From positions 2,551,001-2,615,000 of the forward strand of contig NZ_CP011567.1 in the NCBI RefSeq assembly GCF_001655615.1: DNA of 64,000 nucleotides, in the 5' to 3' direction. The notes beneath the pieces were generated by a model. It was not told where the DNA came from. It saw only the letters and a program-made list of their open reading frames with translations, and did not search any database. Positions within the stretch are counted from its first letter, which is position 1, and each line of letters begins with the position of its first letter. Positions 7,483 to 16,408 of this stretch are shown piece by piece. The translations under genes were made by a program, and so were the position numbers. Source of the stretch: Pseudomonas sp. GR 6-02 (GTDB lineage: Bacteria; Pseudomonadota; Gammaproteobacteria; Pseudomonadales; Pseudomonadaceae).

Positions 7483-8532
7483 TTAGCCAGCCAATGTGGC
7501 GTTGTCGATCACGAAGCGATACTTGACGTCGCCCTTGAGCATCCGCTCATAGGATTCGTTGATCTGATCGACCCGGACCAACTCGATGTCGGCGACGATG
7601 CCGTGCTCGGCGCAGAAATCCAGCATCTCCTGCGTCTCGGGGATACCGCCGATCATCGAGCCGGCAATCGTTCGTCGTTTCATGATCAGGTTGAACACAT
7701 TGGGCGATGGATGCGGCGAGGCGGGCGCACCGACCAGGGTCAGCGCACCATCGCGCTTGAGTAGAACCAGAAAGGCATCGAGATCGTGGGGGGCTGCGAC
7801 GGTGTTGAGGATGAAGTCGAAGCTCTTGGCATGCGCGGCCATCTCCTCAGCGTTGCGCGATACCACCACTTCGTCAGCGCCCAACTCCTTCGCCGCTTCG
7901 CGCTTGGATTCGGATGTAGTGAACGCCACGACGTGGGCGCCCATCGCGTGGGCCAGCTTGATGCCCATGTGGCCCAGGCCACCAATGCCGACCACGCCGA
8001 TTTTCTTGCCCGGCCCGGCGTTCCAGTGACGGAGTGGGGAATAGGTGGTGATGCCCGCACACAGCAGTGGTGCGACGGCGGCCAGTTGTTCTTCGGGATG
8101 GCGGATACGCAGAACATAACGTTCATGCACCACGATGTTTTGTGAGTAGCCGCCGAGCGTCCAGCCAGGTGCGTCCGGGGTCGGGAAGTTGTAGGTGCCG
8201 ACCATGCCGTCGCAATAGTTTTCCAGCCCCGTGGCACAGTCTTCACAGTGTTTGCAGCTGTCGACGATGCAACCGACACCGACCAGATCGCCGACTTTGA
8301 AATCCACAACATGCGCGCCGACCGCCGATACACGACCCACAATTTCGTGCCCCGGTACGCAGGGAAATTGCGTGCCCGCCCACTCGGCGCGCACCTGGTG
8401 CAAGTCCGAATGGCAGATGCCGCAAAAGGCGATATCGATCTGAACGTCATGGGCGGCGGGTGTACGGCGAATGATTTGCAACGGTTCAAGGGGCTTGTCA
8501 CCCGCATGAGCACCATAGGCTTGTACAAGCAT
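7483..8532 (-). CDS. yahK: Zinc-dependent NADP(H) alcohol dehydrogenase, YahK/cinnamyl-alcohol type
   Basis: A 349-residue medium-chain dehydrogenase. Catalytic zinc ligands lie in 'FCGICHSDLHQ' and 'PGHEIVGRV'. The structural zinc site is the four-cysteine cluster in 'CIVDSCKHCEDCATGLENYC'. 'GVVGIGGLGHMGIKLAHAMG' is the nucleotide-binding glycine motif. Homologues such as YahK and YjgB reduce a broad range of aldehydes with NADPH. It is the first gene of an operon with a secreted hydrolase and an exporter and is divergent from an AraC regulator, an arrangement common in Pseudomonas for aldehyde-responsive detoxification. A GAGGA site six bases before the ATG supports the start. Confidence 0.9.
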   Translation of the reverse strand: MLVQAYGAHAGDKPLEPLQIIRRTPAAHDVQIDIAFCGICHSDLHQVRAEWAGTQFPCVPGHEIVGRVSAVGAHVVDFKVGDLVGVGCIVDSCKHCEDCATGLENYCDGMVGTYNFPTPDAPGWTLGGYSQNIVVHERYVLRIRHPEEQLAAVAPLLCAGITTYSPLRHWNAGPGKKIGVVGIGGLGHMGIKLAHAMGAHVVAFTTSESKREAAKELGADEVVVSRNAEEMAAHAKSFDFILNTVAAPHDLDAFLVLLKRDGALTLVGAPASPHPSPNVFNLIMKRRTIAGSMIGGIPETQEMLDFCAEHGIVADIELVRVDQINESYERMLKGDVKYRFVIDNATLAG

Positions 8533-8697
8533 GGGAGAGTCCTCAATGGCTTTGTCGGATGAACATTTTCCGGCTCTGCCCAGACTCCCTGTAGCGCATT
8601 GCGCTGGATTACTTGCCTGATTCTATGAGTCTCTGTTTTTTTGCAGGACGGTCACGAGCGGGCGAGTTAGAGTTCAGCGATGAGGTACAAGGCGAAC

Positions 8698-9624
8698 ATG
8701 ACGATCAAACACGACACCGCTGCTCAACACCTGTCGCCACAAGAAACGCTTGCGCGGATCATTAGCGAGCAGATCCCGAAACCAGGTGACTACGGAACGC
8801 CCATTGCGGGCCTGGGCTTTTTCAGGCGCGAACATCCGTCGCCGCCCGTCGTCTGCATGGTCGAGCCAAGCATCATCCTCGTCGTCCAGGGGGAGAAACA
8901 GCTGTGGGTAGGTGGCGAGGGCTACCCGTATGACACGTCGCGATTTCTGATCACCTCATTGGACTTGCCCGCCAATTCTGAGGTGCTGGCGGCAAGCCCG
9001 GAGCAGCCATGCCTGGGGCTGACTTTGAAGCTCGATCTGCGCATGCTGGCTGAGCTGATAGTGCAGGGTGACTTGCCGCCAACCCGTGATCGATCAGTGG
9101 TGAAAGGTGTCGGGATTGGTTCAGTAACGCCTGCCATGTTGGCGTCGTTCGAGCGCTTGCTGGCGCTACTCGATGAACCCGAAGCCATCCCTGTGCTTGC
9201 GCCCTTGATTCAGCGCGAGATTCACTATCGTCTCTTGAAGAGTGATCAGGCCGCCAGGTTGCGGCAGATTACCTCGGTCGATGGCCAGGGTTATCGCATC
9301 GCAAAAGCCATCGACTGGCTGAAGTTGAATTACGCCTCGGCGCTTCGCGTCGAAGAACTTGCGGCGCGAGTGCAGATGAGCACACCCACCTTTCATCACC
9401 ACTTCCGCCAGCTCACCTCGATGAGCCCGTTGCAGTACCAGAAGTGGTTGCGATTGAACGAGGCGAGGCGATTGATGCTCAACGAGCATCAGGAAGTATC
9501 AAGCGCAGCCTACCAGGTCGGCTATGAAAGCCCGTCGCAGTTCAGCCGCGAATACAGCCGTCTGTTTGGCGTACCCCCCAAGCGGGATATTGCGATGTTG
9601 CGAGGGCAGGAGGTAGCAACATAA
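8698..9624 (+). CDS. AraC-family regulator with AraC-N (cupin-like) sensor domain
   Basis: The protein has 308 residues from the ATG at 8698, chosen because AAGG sits five bases upstream; an in-frame ATG 18 bases earlier lacks such a site. Residues 25-180 match the AraC-N type cupin sensor ('VCMVEPSIILVVQGEKQLWVGGEGYPYD'). Residues 205-300 hold the two helix-turn-helix units ('VEELAARVQMSTPTFHHHFRQLT' and 'SSAAYQVGYESPSQFSREYSRLFG'). It is divergent from yahK with 165 bases between them and probably activates that operon in response to an aldehyde or related compound. This pairing is frequent in proteobacteria. Confidence 0.88.
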   Translation: MTIKHDTAAQHLSPQETLARIISEQIPKPGDYGTPIAGLGFFRREHPSPPVVCMVEPSIILVVQGEKQLWVGGEGYPYDTSRFLITSLDLPANSEVLAASPEQPCLGLTLKLDLRMLAELIVQGDLPPTRDRSVVKGVGIGSVTPAMLASFERLLALLDEPEAIPVLAPLIQREIHYRLLKSDQAARLRQITSVDGQGYRIAKAIDWLKLNYASALRVEELAARVQMSTPTFHHHFRQLTSMSPLQYQKWLRLNEARRLMLNEHQEVSSAAYQVGYESPSQFSREYSRLFGVPPKRDIAMLRGQEVAT

Positions 9625-9677
9625 ATGCACCCTGTCAGGCAGGCGCCATCAGGACGGTTCTCAGCTGGCAGCTAAGG

Positions 9678-9752
9678 CTATACAAGGCCGACAAACGACA
9701 GAATAACCAGGACAATCACAACTGCCCCGACGATGTAGATAATATTGTTCAT
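9678..9752 (-). CDS. 24-residue hydrophobic membrane peptide
   Basis: A very short frame starting Met-Asn-Asn-Ile-Ile-Tyr-Ile-Val-Gly and ending Val-Gly-Leu-Val forms a single membrane-spanning helix with almost no polar residues. It is preceded by an AGGTGG ribosome site eight bases before the ATG. Similar 'MN.IIYIVG.VVIVL' peptides occur in pseudomonads and other proteobacteria, without known function to me. The codons are normal for the genome, and no frame of comparable quality overlaps it. Confidence 0.6.
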   Translation of the reverse strand: MNNIIYIVGAVVIVLVILSFVGLV

Positions 9753-10105
9753 GAAAACCACCTCTCTATCCCAACAGGATTGCGACACCACGGTGCCTAT
9801 ACAGATGACACCTTCGTTCGCAGTTACGTTCCCCGAACCAGTCTCGACGACGGCACCTCGCAGTAACCTCGGCTAATTTGCATGTGCTCAAGGAGCGCGC
9901 CGTGGCTGCAGGACACCATCCCGTTCGGCTTACTCCAGTGTTTTCCCAGCCTGAGCGATTGGGCAATTTGCGGGCAAACAGTAAACTGGTAGGCGTTTTG
10001 TCGTTGAAGGGCACCAGTCTTCGCGGACCAGATTGGCAAGCAACACACCACGCTATCGCCGGCTAGCAAAGGAGGGCGACGGGGTTGAGCGAAGGTCAAC
10101 CCAAG
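9753..10105. other. Intergenic region, no gene recognised
   Basis: About 350 bases between the small peptide gene and the histidine kinase stop. Open frames are present on both strands, but none has a ribosome site or recognisable protein. The promoter of the peptide gene should lie in 9760-9850. Confidence 0.5.
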
Positions 10106-11281
10106 CTAATTTATGGTGCGAGGAAAGGTTGCAGTGAATGTTGTTCCGCTCGTTAGAGAAGACGTTACAGCCACGTCGCCGTGGTGCGCCCTGGCGATCT
10201 CACGAACAATGAACAAACCCAGCCCGACACTTCTAAGTTCAGCATTGTCATGACTGCCGCGGATCATCGGTTCGAACAGGTCCTTGAGCAACTCAGGTGG
10301 TATGGGTGTGCCAAGGTTGTGGACTGTAATAATGACCGCTGGATCTTCGATGCGCGAAGAAACGGTGACTCCGCTATCGGCAGCACCGTAGGCGACTGCA
10401 TTGGCGACCAGGTTGCCGATGAGCTGATAGAGTCGATCACTGTCGGCAGTAAAGTCACCTTGCCCATAACGCAGGTGGGTCAATTCATGCCCGGGGAACG
10501 CCAGACTCAACTCGTCCAGACAGTCGGCCACCAGTTCGTGTAGATCGACGGGTTTGGGCAGAACTGCGATACCTCGCCCGACCTGCGTCAAGGTGAAATC
10601 CAGCAGATCGGCCACCAGGCGCTGCGCGCGCTCTGCGGAGTGGGTGATGTGGCCAAGGATTTGTGCCTGCTTAGCATCCATCTCCCTGCGGCCCAGCAGT
10701 TCTGTTGCCATTTTTATCGCCGACAATGGGTTGCGCAGGTCGTGACTGACAATCCCGATAAGCTGCTCGGCGAACAGGGCCCGGTCTTCCGCCGCGGCGT
10801 AAGTGATGCGCAGCTTGTCTTGGGTGATATCCATCACCCGTTGATCCTTGAGGTGTTTTGCCAAATGTCTTTCTGCGAGCATTCGGGCATGGAGCAGCTC
10901 ACGCTCGTATCTTTGCCGATCTTCGGCTTTGAACAGCGTCATTTCATGAAATATGCCAGCAGAACTCTCACAACGGACGGCGCTGAGCATCATCGGAATT
11001 GAATGTCCGTTGTAGTGAACGAGATCGAATTTGACATCAGCGATCACGCCCTGGATTTGCATAAGGGGCGCCCAGTACGTCCTGTGAAACGTCCTCCCTT
11101 CAGGGCTCATCAGGTCTTGGATGTGACGACCGACCAGCTCACTCCTGCGGTAGCCAATCCAGCGGCAGAAGGTGAGGTTGACCTGTGCGATCTGGCCATT
11201 TTCTGCGGTAAGCAGTAAGCCACAATCAGCTGCATCGAAGAGAATTTCAGAACCGGGCAGCGAGTCGTCATCTGCGGGCAT
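10106..11281 (-). CDS. PAS-domain sensor histidine kinase, soluble, orphan
   Basis: A 391-residue protein without membrane segments. Residues 10-115 are a PAS sensor ('GLLLTAENGQIAQVNLTFCRWIGYRRSELVGR'). A coiled linker (120-170) leads to a HisKA domain with the phospho-acceptor His180 in 'IGIVSHDLRNPLSAIK'. The HATPase domain follows, with the N-box 'LIGNLVANAVAYG' and G-box 'RSVGLGLFIVREIARAHHG'. It would autophosphorylate on a cytoplasmic cue sensed by PAS. No response regulator lies next to it in the window, so its partner is encoded elsewhere. It is transcribed away from the neighbouring tetR gene. Confidence 0.88.
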   Translation of the reverse strand: MPADDDSLPGSEILFDAADCGLLLTAENGQIAQVNLTFCRWIGYRRSELVGRHIQDLMSPEGRTFHRTYWAPLMQIQGVIADVKFDLVHYNGHSIPMMLSAVRCESSAGIFHEMTLFKAEDRQRYERELLHARMLAERHLAKHLKDQRVMDITQDKLRITYAAAEDRALFAEQLIGIVSHDLRNPLSAIKMATELLGRREMDAKQAQILGHITHSAERAQRLVADLLDFTLTQVGRGIAVLPKPVDLHELVADCLDELSLAFPGHELTHLRYGQGDFTADSDRLYQLIGNLVANAVAYGAADSGVTVSSRIEDPAVIITVHNLGTPIPPELLKDLFEPMIRGSHDNAELRSVGLGLFIVREIARAHHGDVAVTSSLTSGTTFTATFPRTIN

Positions 11282-11287
11282 TTGTAT

Positions 11288-11629
11288 TCACTGACCAATG
11301 GGGCCGATATCTGAAAAATTATAGACACCACTTGGGCAAGGACTCTCAAAATTTACTCCTTTTGCAGTGCTTGGTCTCGACATACGGAGGGTTAGCCAAT
11401 CTGTTGCATCGACCGGTTGAATCCACAGCCGATCGTTAACGGTGTCAAGGGCGGCCGCACTCACCACTGAAGGACTATCAGATAATGTTCTCCAATAAAT
11501 CAGTCGTGTGTCGCGCAGCAGCAACTCTTCAAGGCAGCCACTGTCGACCGGCTCAAGTGATGAAGTTTGTGGGCGCTTGGAAAAGTCGTTCAAAATGGCC
11601 GATTTGTGACTAGATATCTTATCGGTCAC
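11288..11629 (-). CDS. Doubtful 113-residue frame upstream of the kinase
   Basis: An open frame opening with GTG runs to six bases before the kinase start. There is no ribosome site, the start codon lies inside the tetR operator, and I recognise no domain; the residues show neither signal nor membrane features. The close junction to the kinase argues weakly for a real gene. Otherwise the stretch is simply the region between kinase and tetR. Confidence 0.22.
   Translation of the reverse strand: MTDKISSHKSAILNDFSKRPQTSSLEPVDSGCLEELLLRDTRLIYWRTLSDSPSVVSAAALDTVNDRLWIQPVDATDWLTLRMSRPSTAKGVNFESPCPSGVYNFSDIGPIGQ
11606..11629. promoter_or_regulatory. TetR operator site A (upstream of tetR)
   Basis: 24 bp with outer arms GTGACT and GGTCAC around a 12-bp centre. 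The symmetry extends two bases further on each side (TTGTGAC/GTCACAA). It ends 38 bases before the tetR ATG and is one of four copies of the same design (see 12404, 16287, 16409), which suggests autoregulation. Confidence 0.75.
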
Positions 11630-11667
11630 AAGTTGTCAGTCGGCGATTGGGTGAGTAAGCTGTTCCC

Positions 11668-12294
11668 ATGAATCAGCCATCAATATCTTCAGCTTCGCCC
11701 AGCCCCCGTGGCCCAGCCGATCACGACATTCGAGACCAGATTGTTGCGGCGGCCAACGAACACTTCAGTCAGTACGGCTACGGTAAAACCACGGTTTCCG
11801 ACCTGGCCAGGGCCATTGGGTTTTCCAAGGCCTACATCTACAAATTTTTTGATTCCAAGCAGGCGATCGGTGAAGCCATCTGCGCAAATTGTCTGGCAGA
11901 AATCGTCGCGGCTGTGGAGCAGGCGATCAATGTAGAAGACCTGTCGCCGACGGAACGCTTTCGACGATTGGTCAAAACTGTGGTCGCCACAGGCGTGAAT
12001 CTGTTCTTTAACGACCGAAAACTCTATGACATTGCAGCATTTGCGGCGTCGGAAAGCTGGCCCAGTACGCAGGCTTATGACGCACAGATCAAACGCTTCG
12101 TGTTGCAAATCGTGCGGGAGGGGCGAGAGATCGGCGAATTTGAACGCAAGACTCCCCTGGACGAAACAGTAGAAGCGATACATCTGGCTTTGCGGCCTTT
12201 CGTCAATCCTTTACTCCTGCAGTACAACCTCGATTATGTCGAGGAGGCGCCCACGCTCACCGCCAACCTCATTTTGCGTAGCCTCATGCCTTGA
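11668..12294 (+). CDS. TetR-family regulator, probable repressor of RND pump and FadL porin
   Basis: A 208-residue protein. Residues 20-66 form the TetR DNA-binding domain ('IRDQIVAAANEHFSQYGYGKTTVSDLARAIGFSKAYIYKFFDSKQAI'), in which 'FSKAYIYKFF' is the recognition helix. The rest is an all-helical ligand-binding and dimer domain like those of efflux regulators. TetR members usually repress until an effector binds. The four 24-bp palindromes around here are the right length for a TetR dimer pair, and each lies on a promoter of tetR, the FadL-type gene or the tripartite pump genes. The effector is probably a hydrophobic compound carried by these transporters. Confidence 0.88.
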   Translation: MNQPSISSASPSPRGPADHDIRDQIVAAANEHFSQYGYGKTTVSDLARAIGFSKAYIYKFFDSKQAIGEAICANCLAEIVAAVEQAINVEDLSPTERFRRLVKTVVATGVNLFFNDRKLYDIAAFAASESWPSTQAYDAQIKRFVLQIVREGREIGEFERKTPLDETVEAIHLALRPFVNPLLLQYNLDYVEEAPTLTANLILRSLMP

Positions 12295-12403
12295 CCTTCG
12301 GCTAACGGTTTTACGTCATGCCTGTGTAAGCGACACATCACCAAAACGGCTTTTCACTTTGCCCTTCTTCCAGTCGTCGAAGGGTATTTCATTTATTCGC
12401 ATT

Positions 12404-12427
12404 GTGACCGTTGACTGAATTGGTCAC
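12404..12427. promoter_or_regulatory. TetR operator site B (upstream of FadL-type gene)
   Basis: 24 bp with perfect arms GTGACC and GGTCAC around a 12-bp centre, 65 bases before the porin start. The centre contains a TTGACT -35 hexamer. Confidence 0.8.
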
Positions 12428-12439
12428 ATGAATAAATAT
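12411..12439 (+). promoter_or_regulatory. Sigma-70 promoter of FadL-type gene, -35 inside operator B
   Basis: TTGACT (12411-12416), 17-base spacer, AAATAT (12434-12439). Repressor bound to site B would cover the -35 box. Confidence 0.55.
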
Positions 12440-12492
12440 GGTGAGCCGTTACTTCTACTGCTTCATCTCAGTGATCCCATAGAGTTCAAACA

Positions 12493-13764
12493 ATGAAAAA
12501 AATGTTGCTCAAGAGCCCATTTGGCCTCGCTGTCGTGCTCGCATCTTCAAATGTGTTTGCAAGCGGTTTCGCTCTCAATGAACAAAGCGTCAGTGGGATG
12601 GGGTCCGGGTTTGCCGGGCGCTCCTCATCCGCTGAAGATGCGAGCACGGTCTTCGGTAATCCGGCGGGTATGTCTCGATTGAAAAGAGAGCAGGTCAGCG
12701 TGGGCGCGGCGACTCTATTCGCGAAGACCGACATAAGCCAAACCCGCAGTACATTCGGAGGCCAGGAAGACGGCGACATGGTGCCAACCACCACAGTGCC
12801 TATGGGTTACTACGTCAAACCCATCGATGAGCATTGGGCGTTCGGTGTAGGGTTTTATGTACCTTTCGGTCTGATGACTGACTATGGCAGCGGTTTTGCC
12901 GGGCGTTACTACGCCAACAAAAGTGAGGTCACGACCCTTACGTTCCAGCCCACCATCAGCTATGCCTTCAACGACAAAGTTTCGATCGGGTTCGGTCCGA
13001 CCATCAACCGCATCACCGGTGAGCTGTCCGGGATGGTGCCCAATCCACTTAGCCCAGGTCGCAATGACGGAAAACTCAAAAGCACGGGCGATGACACGGC
13101 CCTCGGTTTCAACGCCGGTATCCTGGTGCAGGCTACAGACCGAACTCGCTTGGGCATGACTTACCATTCCAAGGTCAGTTACCACTTGGACGCCAAGACC
13201 AAGGTCACCGACGGCATCTTTAGCGTGTTGGGGGTCAGCGGCCGGAGTTATGACGCTTCGCTGGATGTGGATACCCCAGAGTCAGTGGATTTCTCGGTGA
13301 CTCATCAGCTCAATAATGACTGGACTCTATATTTGGGGAGTACCTGGACACGCTGGAGTCGCTTTAAAGAATTAACCATCGAGAACACGGGTTTACCCCC
13401 TTTGTTGAGCGGCTCGCTGGGCACTATTACCGAAGAACAGAACTGGCATGATACGTGGGCTCACGCTATCGGCACGGCGTACAAATTGAACAGCCAATGG
13501 GTACTTCGCGCAGGCTTCTCGGTCGACCAGTCTCCCACCAACAACACCAACCGTGGACCACGTATTCCTACGGGTGACCGGAAGGTTATCAGCTTCGGTG
13601 CTGGCTGGACTCCGGCGGACAATGTCACGATCGATGTTGCTTATTCCTACCTATGGGAGGAGAGCGTGCGGATCAACGACGCCTCAGCGAACAGAGGTGC
13701 ATACAGTGCCAAATTCAAGAACAGTGCGAACGGGCTCGGTACGTCTGTGAGTTACCGCTTCTAA
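12493..13764 (+). CDS. FadL/TodX-family outer-membrane transport protein
   Basis: A 423-residue protein with a signal peptide ending 'SNVFA', so that the mature protein begins 'SGFALNEQS', the family's N-terminal hatch. The 'NPAGM' motif near residue 57 is the FadL signature. The rest is a 14-strand barrel-like pattern ending in the aromatic 'SVSYRF' C-terminus needed for BAM insertion. FadL-type proteins admit hydrophobic molecules such as fatty acids, toluene or other aromatics. Its promoter carries the same 24-bp operator as the pump genes, so uptake and efflux appear to be under one regulator. Substrate unknown. Confidence 0.9.
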   Translation: MKKMLLKSPFGLAVVLASSNVFASGFALNEQSVSGMGSGFAGRSSSAEDASTVFGNPAGMSRLKREQVSVGAATLFAKTDISQTRSTFGGQEDGDMVPTTTVPMGYYVKPIDEHWAFGVGFYVPFGLMTDYGSGFAGRYYANKSEVTTLTFQPTISYAFNDKVSIGFGPTINRITGELSGMVPNPLSPGRNDGKLKSTGDDTALGFNAGILVQATDRTRLGMTYHSKVSYHLDAKTKVTDGIFSVLGVSGRSYDASLDVDTPESVDFSVTHQLNNDWTLYLGSTWTRWSRFKELTIENTGLPPLLSGSLGTITEEQNWHDTWAHAIGTAYKLNSQWVLRAGFSVDQSPTNNTNRGPRIPTGDRKVISFGAGWTPADNVTIDVAYSYLWEESVRINDASANRGAYSAKFKNSANGLGTSVSYRF

Positions 13765-13792
13765 TTGAGTGCTGTTACACGATGAATGTCCT

Positions 13793-13818
13793 GTCGGGAG
13801 CACGCGCTGCCTCCCGAC
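13793..13818. terminator. Hairpin after FadL-type gene
   Basis: GTCGGGAG and CTCCCGAC form an 8-bp stem with a ten-base loop 29 bases after the porin stop. There is no T-run, so it is a weak or factor-assisted terminator between convergent genes. Confidence 0.45.
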
Positions 13819-13875
13819 CGTCAAGAGCACATCTCGGGCCTTTCCCCTGAGGTAAAAGGCCTCTTTGTCGCCCCC

Positions 13876-14661
13876 TCAGACTCCCATCACCTGCGCCATA
13901 AGGCCCTGATGAAACCGACGAGGCGTGGCCCAAGTCAAGACAGTAATGGCCTTGTTGCCAAAACCCGGCACCACACTCATGCGTCCGGCTTGCAGCGCAC
14001 GGATTCCTGCACGTACGACGGGTTGGGGCTGCATCATCACCCTTTTCAAGACCGGCGTGATCTTTTGCTTGGCGCTTTCTGCAAATCCGGTATCCGACAT
14101 TCCTGGGCACAGTGCGGTAACGACGACGCCGTCTTTTTTCAGTTCGCGATGAAGCGCATCAGAGAAGCGAAGAACATAGGCTTTCGCGGCAGAGTAAACG
14201 GCGAAATTCTTCACGCCCTGGAAGGACAGCAAGCTGGCGACCATCAGGATGTGCCCACGTTTGCGGGCTCGCATGTCGGCCGCGAAAAGGCGTGTCAGGG
14301 CTGTCAGGCTGGCGATATCCAAATCAATCATGGTCAGGGACTCATCCAGAGGTTGATCCAGGAAAGGCCCCTGCAATCCATGACCCGCATTGTTGATGAG
14401 CACATCGATCACTATATTGCGTTCGCTGAGTCGCTCATGCAGTCCGATGATCGCCGGGATCGAGGACAGGTCTACTTGTTCGACGATCACATCAACGCCG
14501 AAGCGTTCGCGCAACTGCGCCGATAGCGCTTCGAGCTTACTCAGCCTTCTTGCTACCAGAACGAGCGATTTTCCCTGCGCTGCATATTGCCGGGCAAACT
14601 CCTCGCCAAATCCGCTTGATGCGCCGGTGATGAGCACCCAGGAATTTTCGTTCGACTTCAT
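13876..14661 (-). CDS. Short-chain dehydrogenase/reductase, DltE/YqjQ-like
   Basis: A 261-residue protein. The NAD(P) motif is 'TGASSGFG' at 12-19, 'NNAGHG' follows near 90, the catalytic serine lies in 'VASLLSFQG' and the active-site pair in 'YSAAKAY'. It resembles the classical SDRs of the DltE/YqjQ group, whose substrates are mostly lipophilic and unknown. It lies between the FadL-type gene and the outer-membrane factor but has no copy of the 24-bp operator in front, so membership in that regulon is unproven. No ribosome-site anomaly; the start at 14661 is plausible. Confidence 0.85.
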   Translation of the reverse strand: MKSNENSWVLITGASSGFGEEFARQYAAQGKSLVLVARRLSKLEALSAQLRERFGVDVIVEQVDLSSIPAIIGLHERLSERNIVIDVLINNAGHGLQGPFLDQPLDESLTMIDLDIASLTALTRLFAADMRARKRGHILMVASLLSFQGVKNFAVYSAAKAYVLRFSDALHRELKKDGVVVTALCPGMSDTGFAESAKQKITPVLKRVMMQPQPVVRAGIRALQAGRMSVVPGFGNKAITVLTWATPRRFHQGLMAQVMGV

Positions 14662-14799
14662 TTCGCTTTACTCCGGTTGGTTTCTATTGAGCAATTGGCT
14701 GCTGACCGCGTCAGTCGGTGAGCGAACCCACTCTCGGATTGGGTAGTAGCTGAAAGAGGGGGGAGGTGCGTGCATCAAGTGCTACGTCACCTGGTTAAA

Positions 14800-16260
14800 T
14801 CATCGTGTCGCAACAGGCTGGGCTTCAGGAGGCTGCCAGCCACCACCGAGCGCCTTGAATGCCGCGACCGCCGCCCGTGCTGATTCCGTTCGTGCTTGTG
14901 CCCGGGCATCGGAAGCCTGCAGCATCGTCTCGTCGGCGTGCAGGACGTCGATCAGGCTGGCTGTGCCTTTCTCATAGGCAATGAACGACGATTGGCGAGC
15001 CTGTGTCAGAGATGCCTCACCCCCGGTGAGGGTGGTTGCTTGAGCTTCCCGATTCACCAGGGAGGAGAGCGCGTTTTCGACATCCTCGGTGGCGCGCAGC
15101 ACGGACTGACGGTAAGCGGCCAGGGTTTCGGCTTCCTGTCCCTTGGCTTGGTCGATTTGGGCGTTTATGCGACCGAAGTCGAAGAGTCTCCAGTGCAGGC
15201 CCAGTACGCCCGCTGACTGGCTGGCGCCGCTGGTGAAAAGATTGCCTGCGGATACAGCCGTAGCACTACCCAGCAATGCGCTGAGGGAGAATTTCGGGTA
15301 GTACTCAGCAATCGCCTCCCCGATGCGTGCGTTTGAAGCCGCAAGACGGCGCTCAGCCACAATGAGGTCTGGCCTGCGGCGCAGCAAATCGGCCGGCGTT
15401 CCCATCGCCTTTAACTGCGGCGCTACAGGAATGCTCCCCGCACTGGCCAGTTGTGTGCGGTGAGTGCCTGGCGGCGAGCCGAGCATGACATCCAGCGCAT
15501 TCATAGCAGCATCGAGACCGGTCTGCAGGACCGGCACTGTCGCCTGGACCTGCGATAGCGCCCCTTCGGCCTGGCGAACCTGATAGTTGGCGGCGAGCCC
15601 CTTGCTGTAGAGCAACTGGACTTTCTCTAGTAGCTCCTGCTGTGTTTTGACTTGTCGGTTCGCAATGTCCAGCCGGGTCTGCAGTCCGCGAATAGTGATG
15701 TAGATATCGGCGGTCTGCGCGGCGACGGCCAATCGTGTGGCAGCGACGCCCGCCTGGGAAGCCTGGTACTCGGCCAGAGCAGCCTCGCGTCCGCGGCGCA
15801 ATCCGCCAAAGACATCTACCTCCCAGCTGGCATCTTGGTTGGCCTCGTAGGACCTTCCGTACCGGTCATAGCCAGGCGTTGAGTTCAACACCTGACCGAG
15901 CGGAGTCTCGATTGACTGGTAGGAGCGCGCGGCCTGTCCGCTGATGTTCCCCGAGGGCAGTAAAGCGGCATTTGCGGCGCCCAGTCCGGCCCGTGCCTGC
16001 GTGACTCGCGCCGACGCCTGCGCCAGATCCAGGTTCTGCTCAAGTGCCTTGGAGACGAAGTCGGCTAACAGCGGATCACCAAAGCCTTCCCACCAGGCGA
16101 CAAGACTGGCCGGCGTCGCCCCAGGCCTCTGTTCGACAGAAGACTGCCCCAAGTAATGGTCCGACAGTGGGGCGTCCGGACGGTGATAGTCCGGACCGAC
16201 CGCGCAACCTGTCATCAAGCTGGCACTCACCAAGAGAGCAATGGGGCGGAGGGGAGGCAT
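14800..16260 (-). CDS. Outer-membrane factor lipoprotein of RND efflux (NodT/OprM family)
   Basis: The protein has 486 residues from the ATG at 16260, chosen because it begins a lipoprotein signal ('MPPLRPIALLVSASLMTGC') with GAAGG seven bases upstream; the open frame extends upstream through the promoter. After the lipid-anchored cysteine comes 'AVGPDYHRPDAP', the hallmark of NodT/OprM proteins, then two repeated helical-barrel halves ('WEVDVFGGLRRG' in the first, 'LFDFGRINAQID' in the second). It forms the outer channel for the pump encoded divergently. Separation of the outer channel from the adaptor and pump genes is unusual but is matched by shared operators in the 220-bp divergent region. 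Confidence 0.9.
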   Translation of the reverse strand: MPPLRPIALLVSASLMTGCAVGPDYHRPDAPLSDHYLGQSSVEQRPGATPASLVAWWEGFGDPLLADFVSKALEQNLDLAQASARVTQARAGLGAANAALLPSGNISGQAARSYQSIETPLGQVLNSTPGYDRYGRSYEANQDASWEVDVFGGLRRGREAALAEYQASQAGVAATRLAVAAQTADIYITIRGLQTRLDIANRQVKTQQELLEKVQLLYSKGLAANYQVRQAEGALSQVQATVPVLQTGLDAAMNALDVMLGSPPGTHRTQLASAGSIPVAPQLKAMGTPADLLRRRPDLIVAERRLAASNARIGEAIAEYYPKFSLSALLGSATAVSAGNLFTSGASQSAGVLGLHWRLFDFGRINAQIDQAKGQEAETLAAYRQSVLRATEDVENALSSLVNREAQATTLTGGEASLTQARQSSFIAYEKGTASLIDVLHADETMLQASDARAQARTESARAAVAAFKALGGGWQPPEAQPVATR

Positions 16261-16286
16261 TGAGGTACCTTCAATTGAGGATGTTT

Positions 16287-16310
16287 GTGACCATATTACG
16301 TTATGGTCAC
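16287..16310. promoter_or_regulatory. TetR operator site C (outer-membrane factor promoter)
   Basis: 24 bp with perfect arms GTGACC and GGTCAC, 26 bases upstream of the lipoprotein start. The centre includes the -10 box of the minus-strand promoter. Confidence 0.8.
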
Positions 16311-16320
16311 TATCTGTCAA
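16293..16320 (-). promoter_or_regulatory. Sigma-70 promoter of outer-membrane factor gene
   Basis: On the minus strand: TTGACA (16320-16315), 16-base spacer, TAATAT (16298-16293). The -10 lies within operator C, so binding there would block the polymerase. Confidence 0.6.
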
Positions 16321-16408
16321 TCGACGCTCTTTGGACTGAGCTCGAGGTTGGCCAGCAGTATTCGGCAACGCTAGTGCTGGGATCATGGGGGGCAGTACTT
16401 CATGATTC

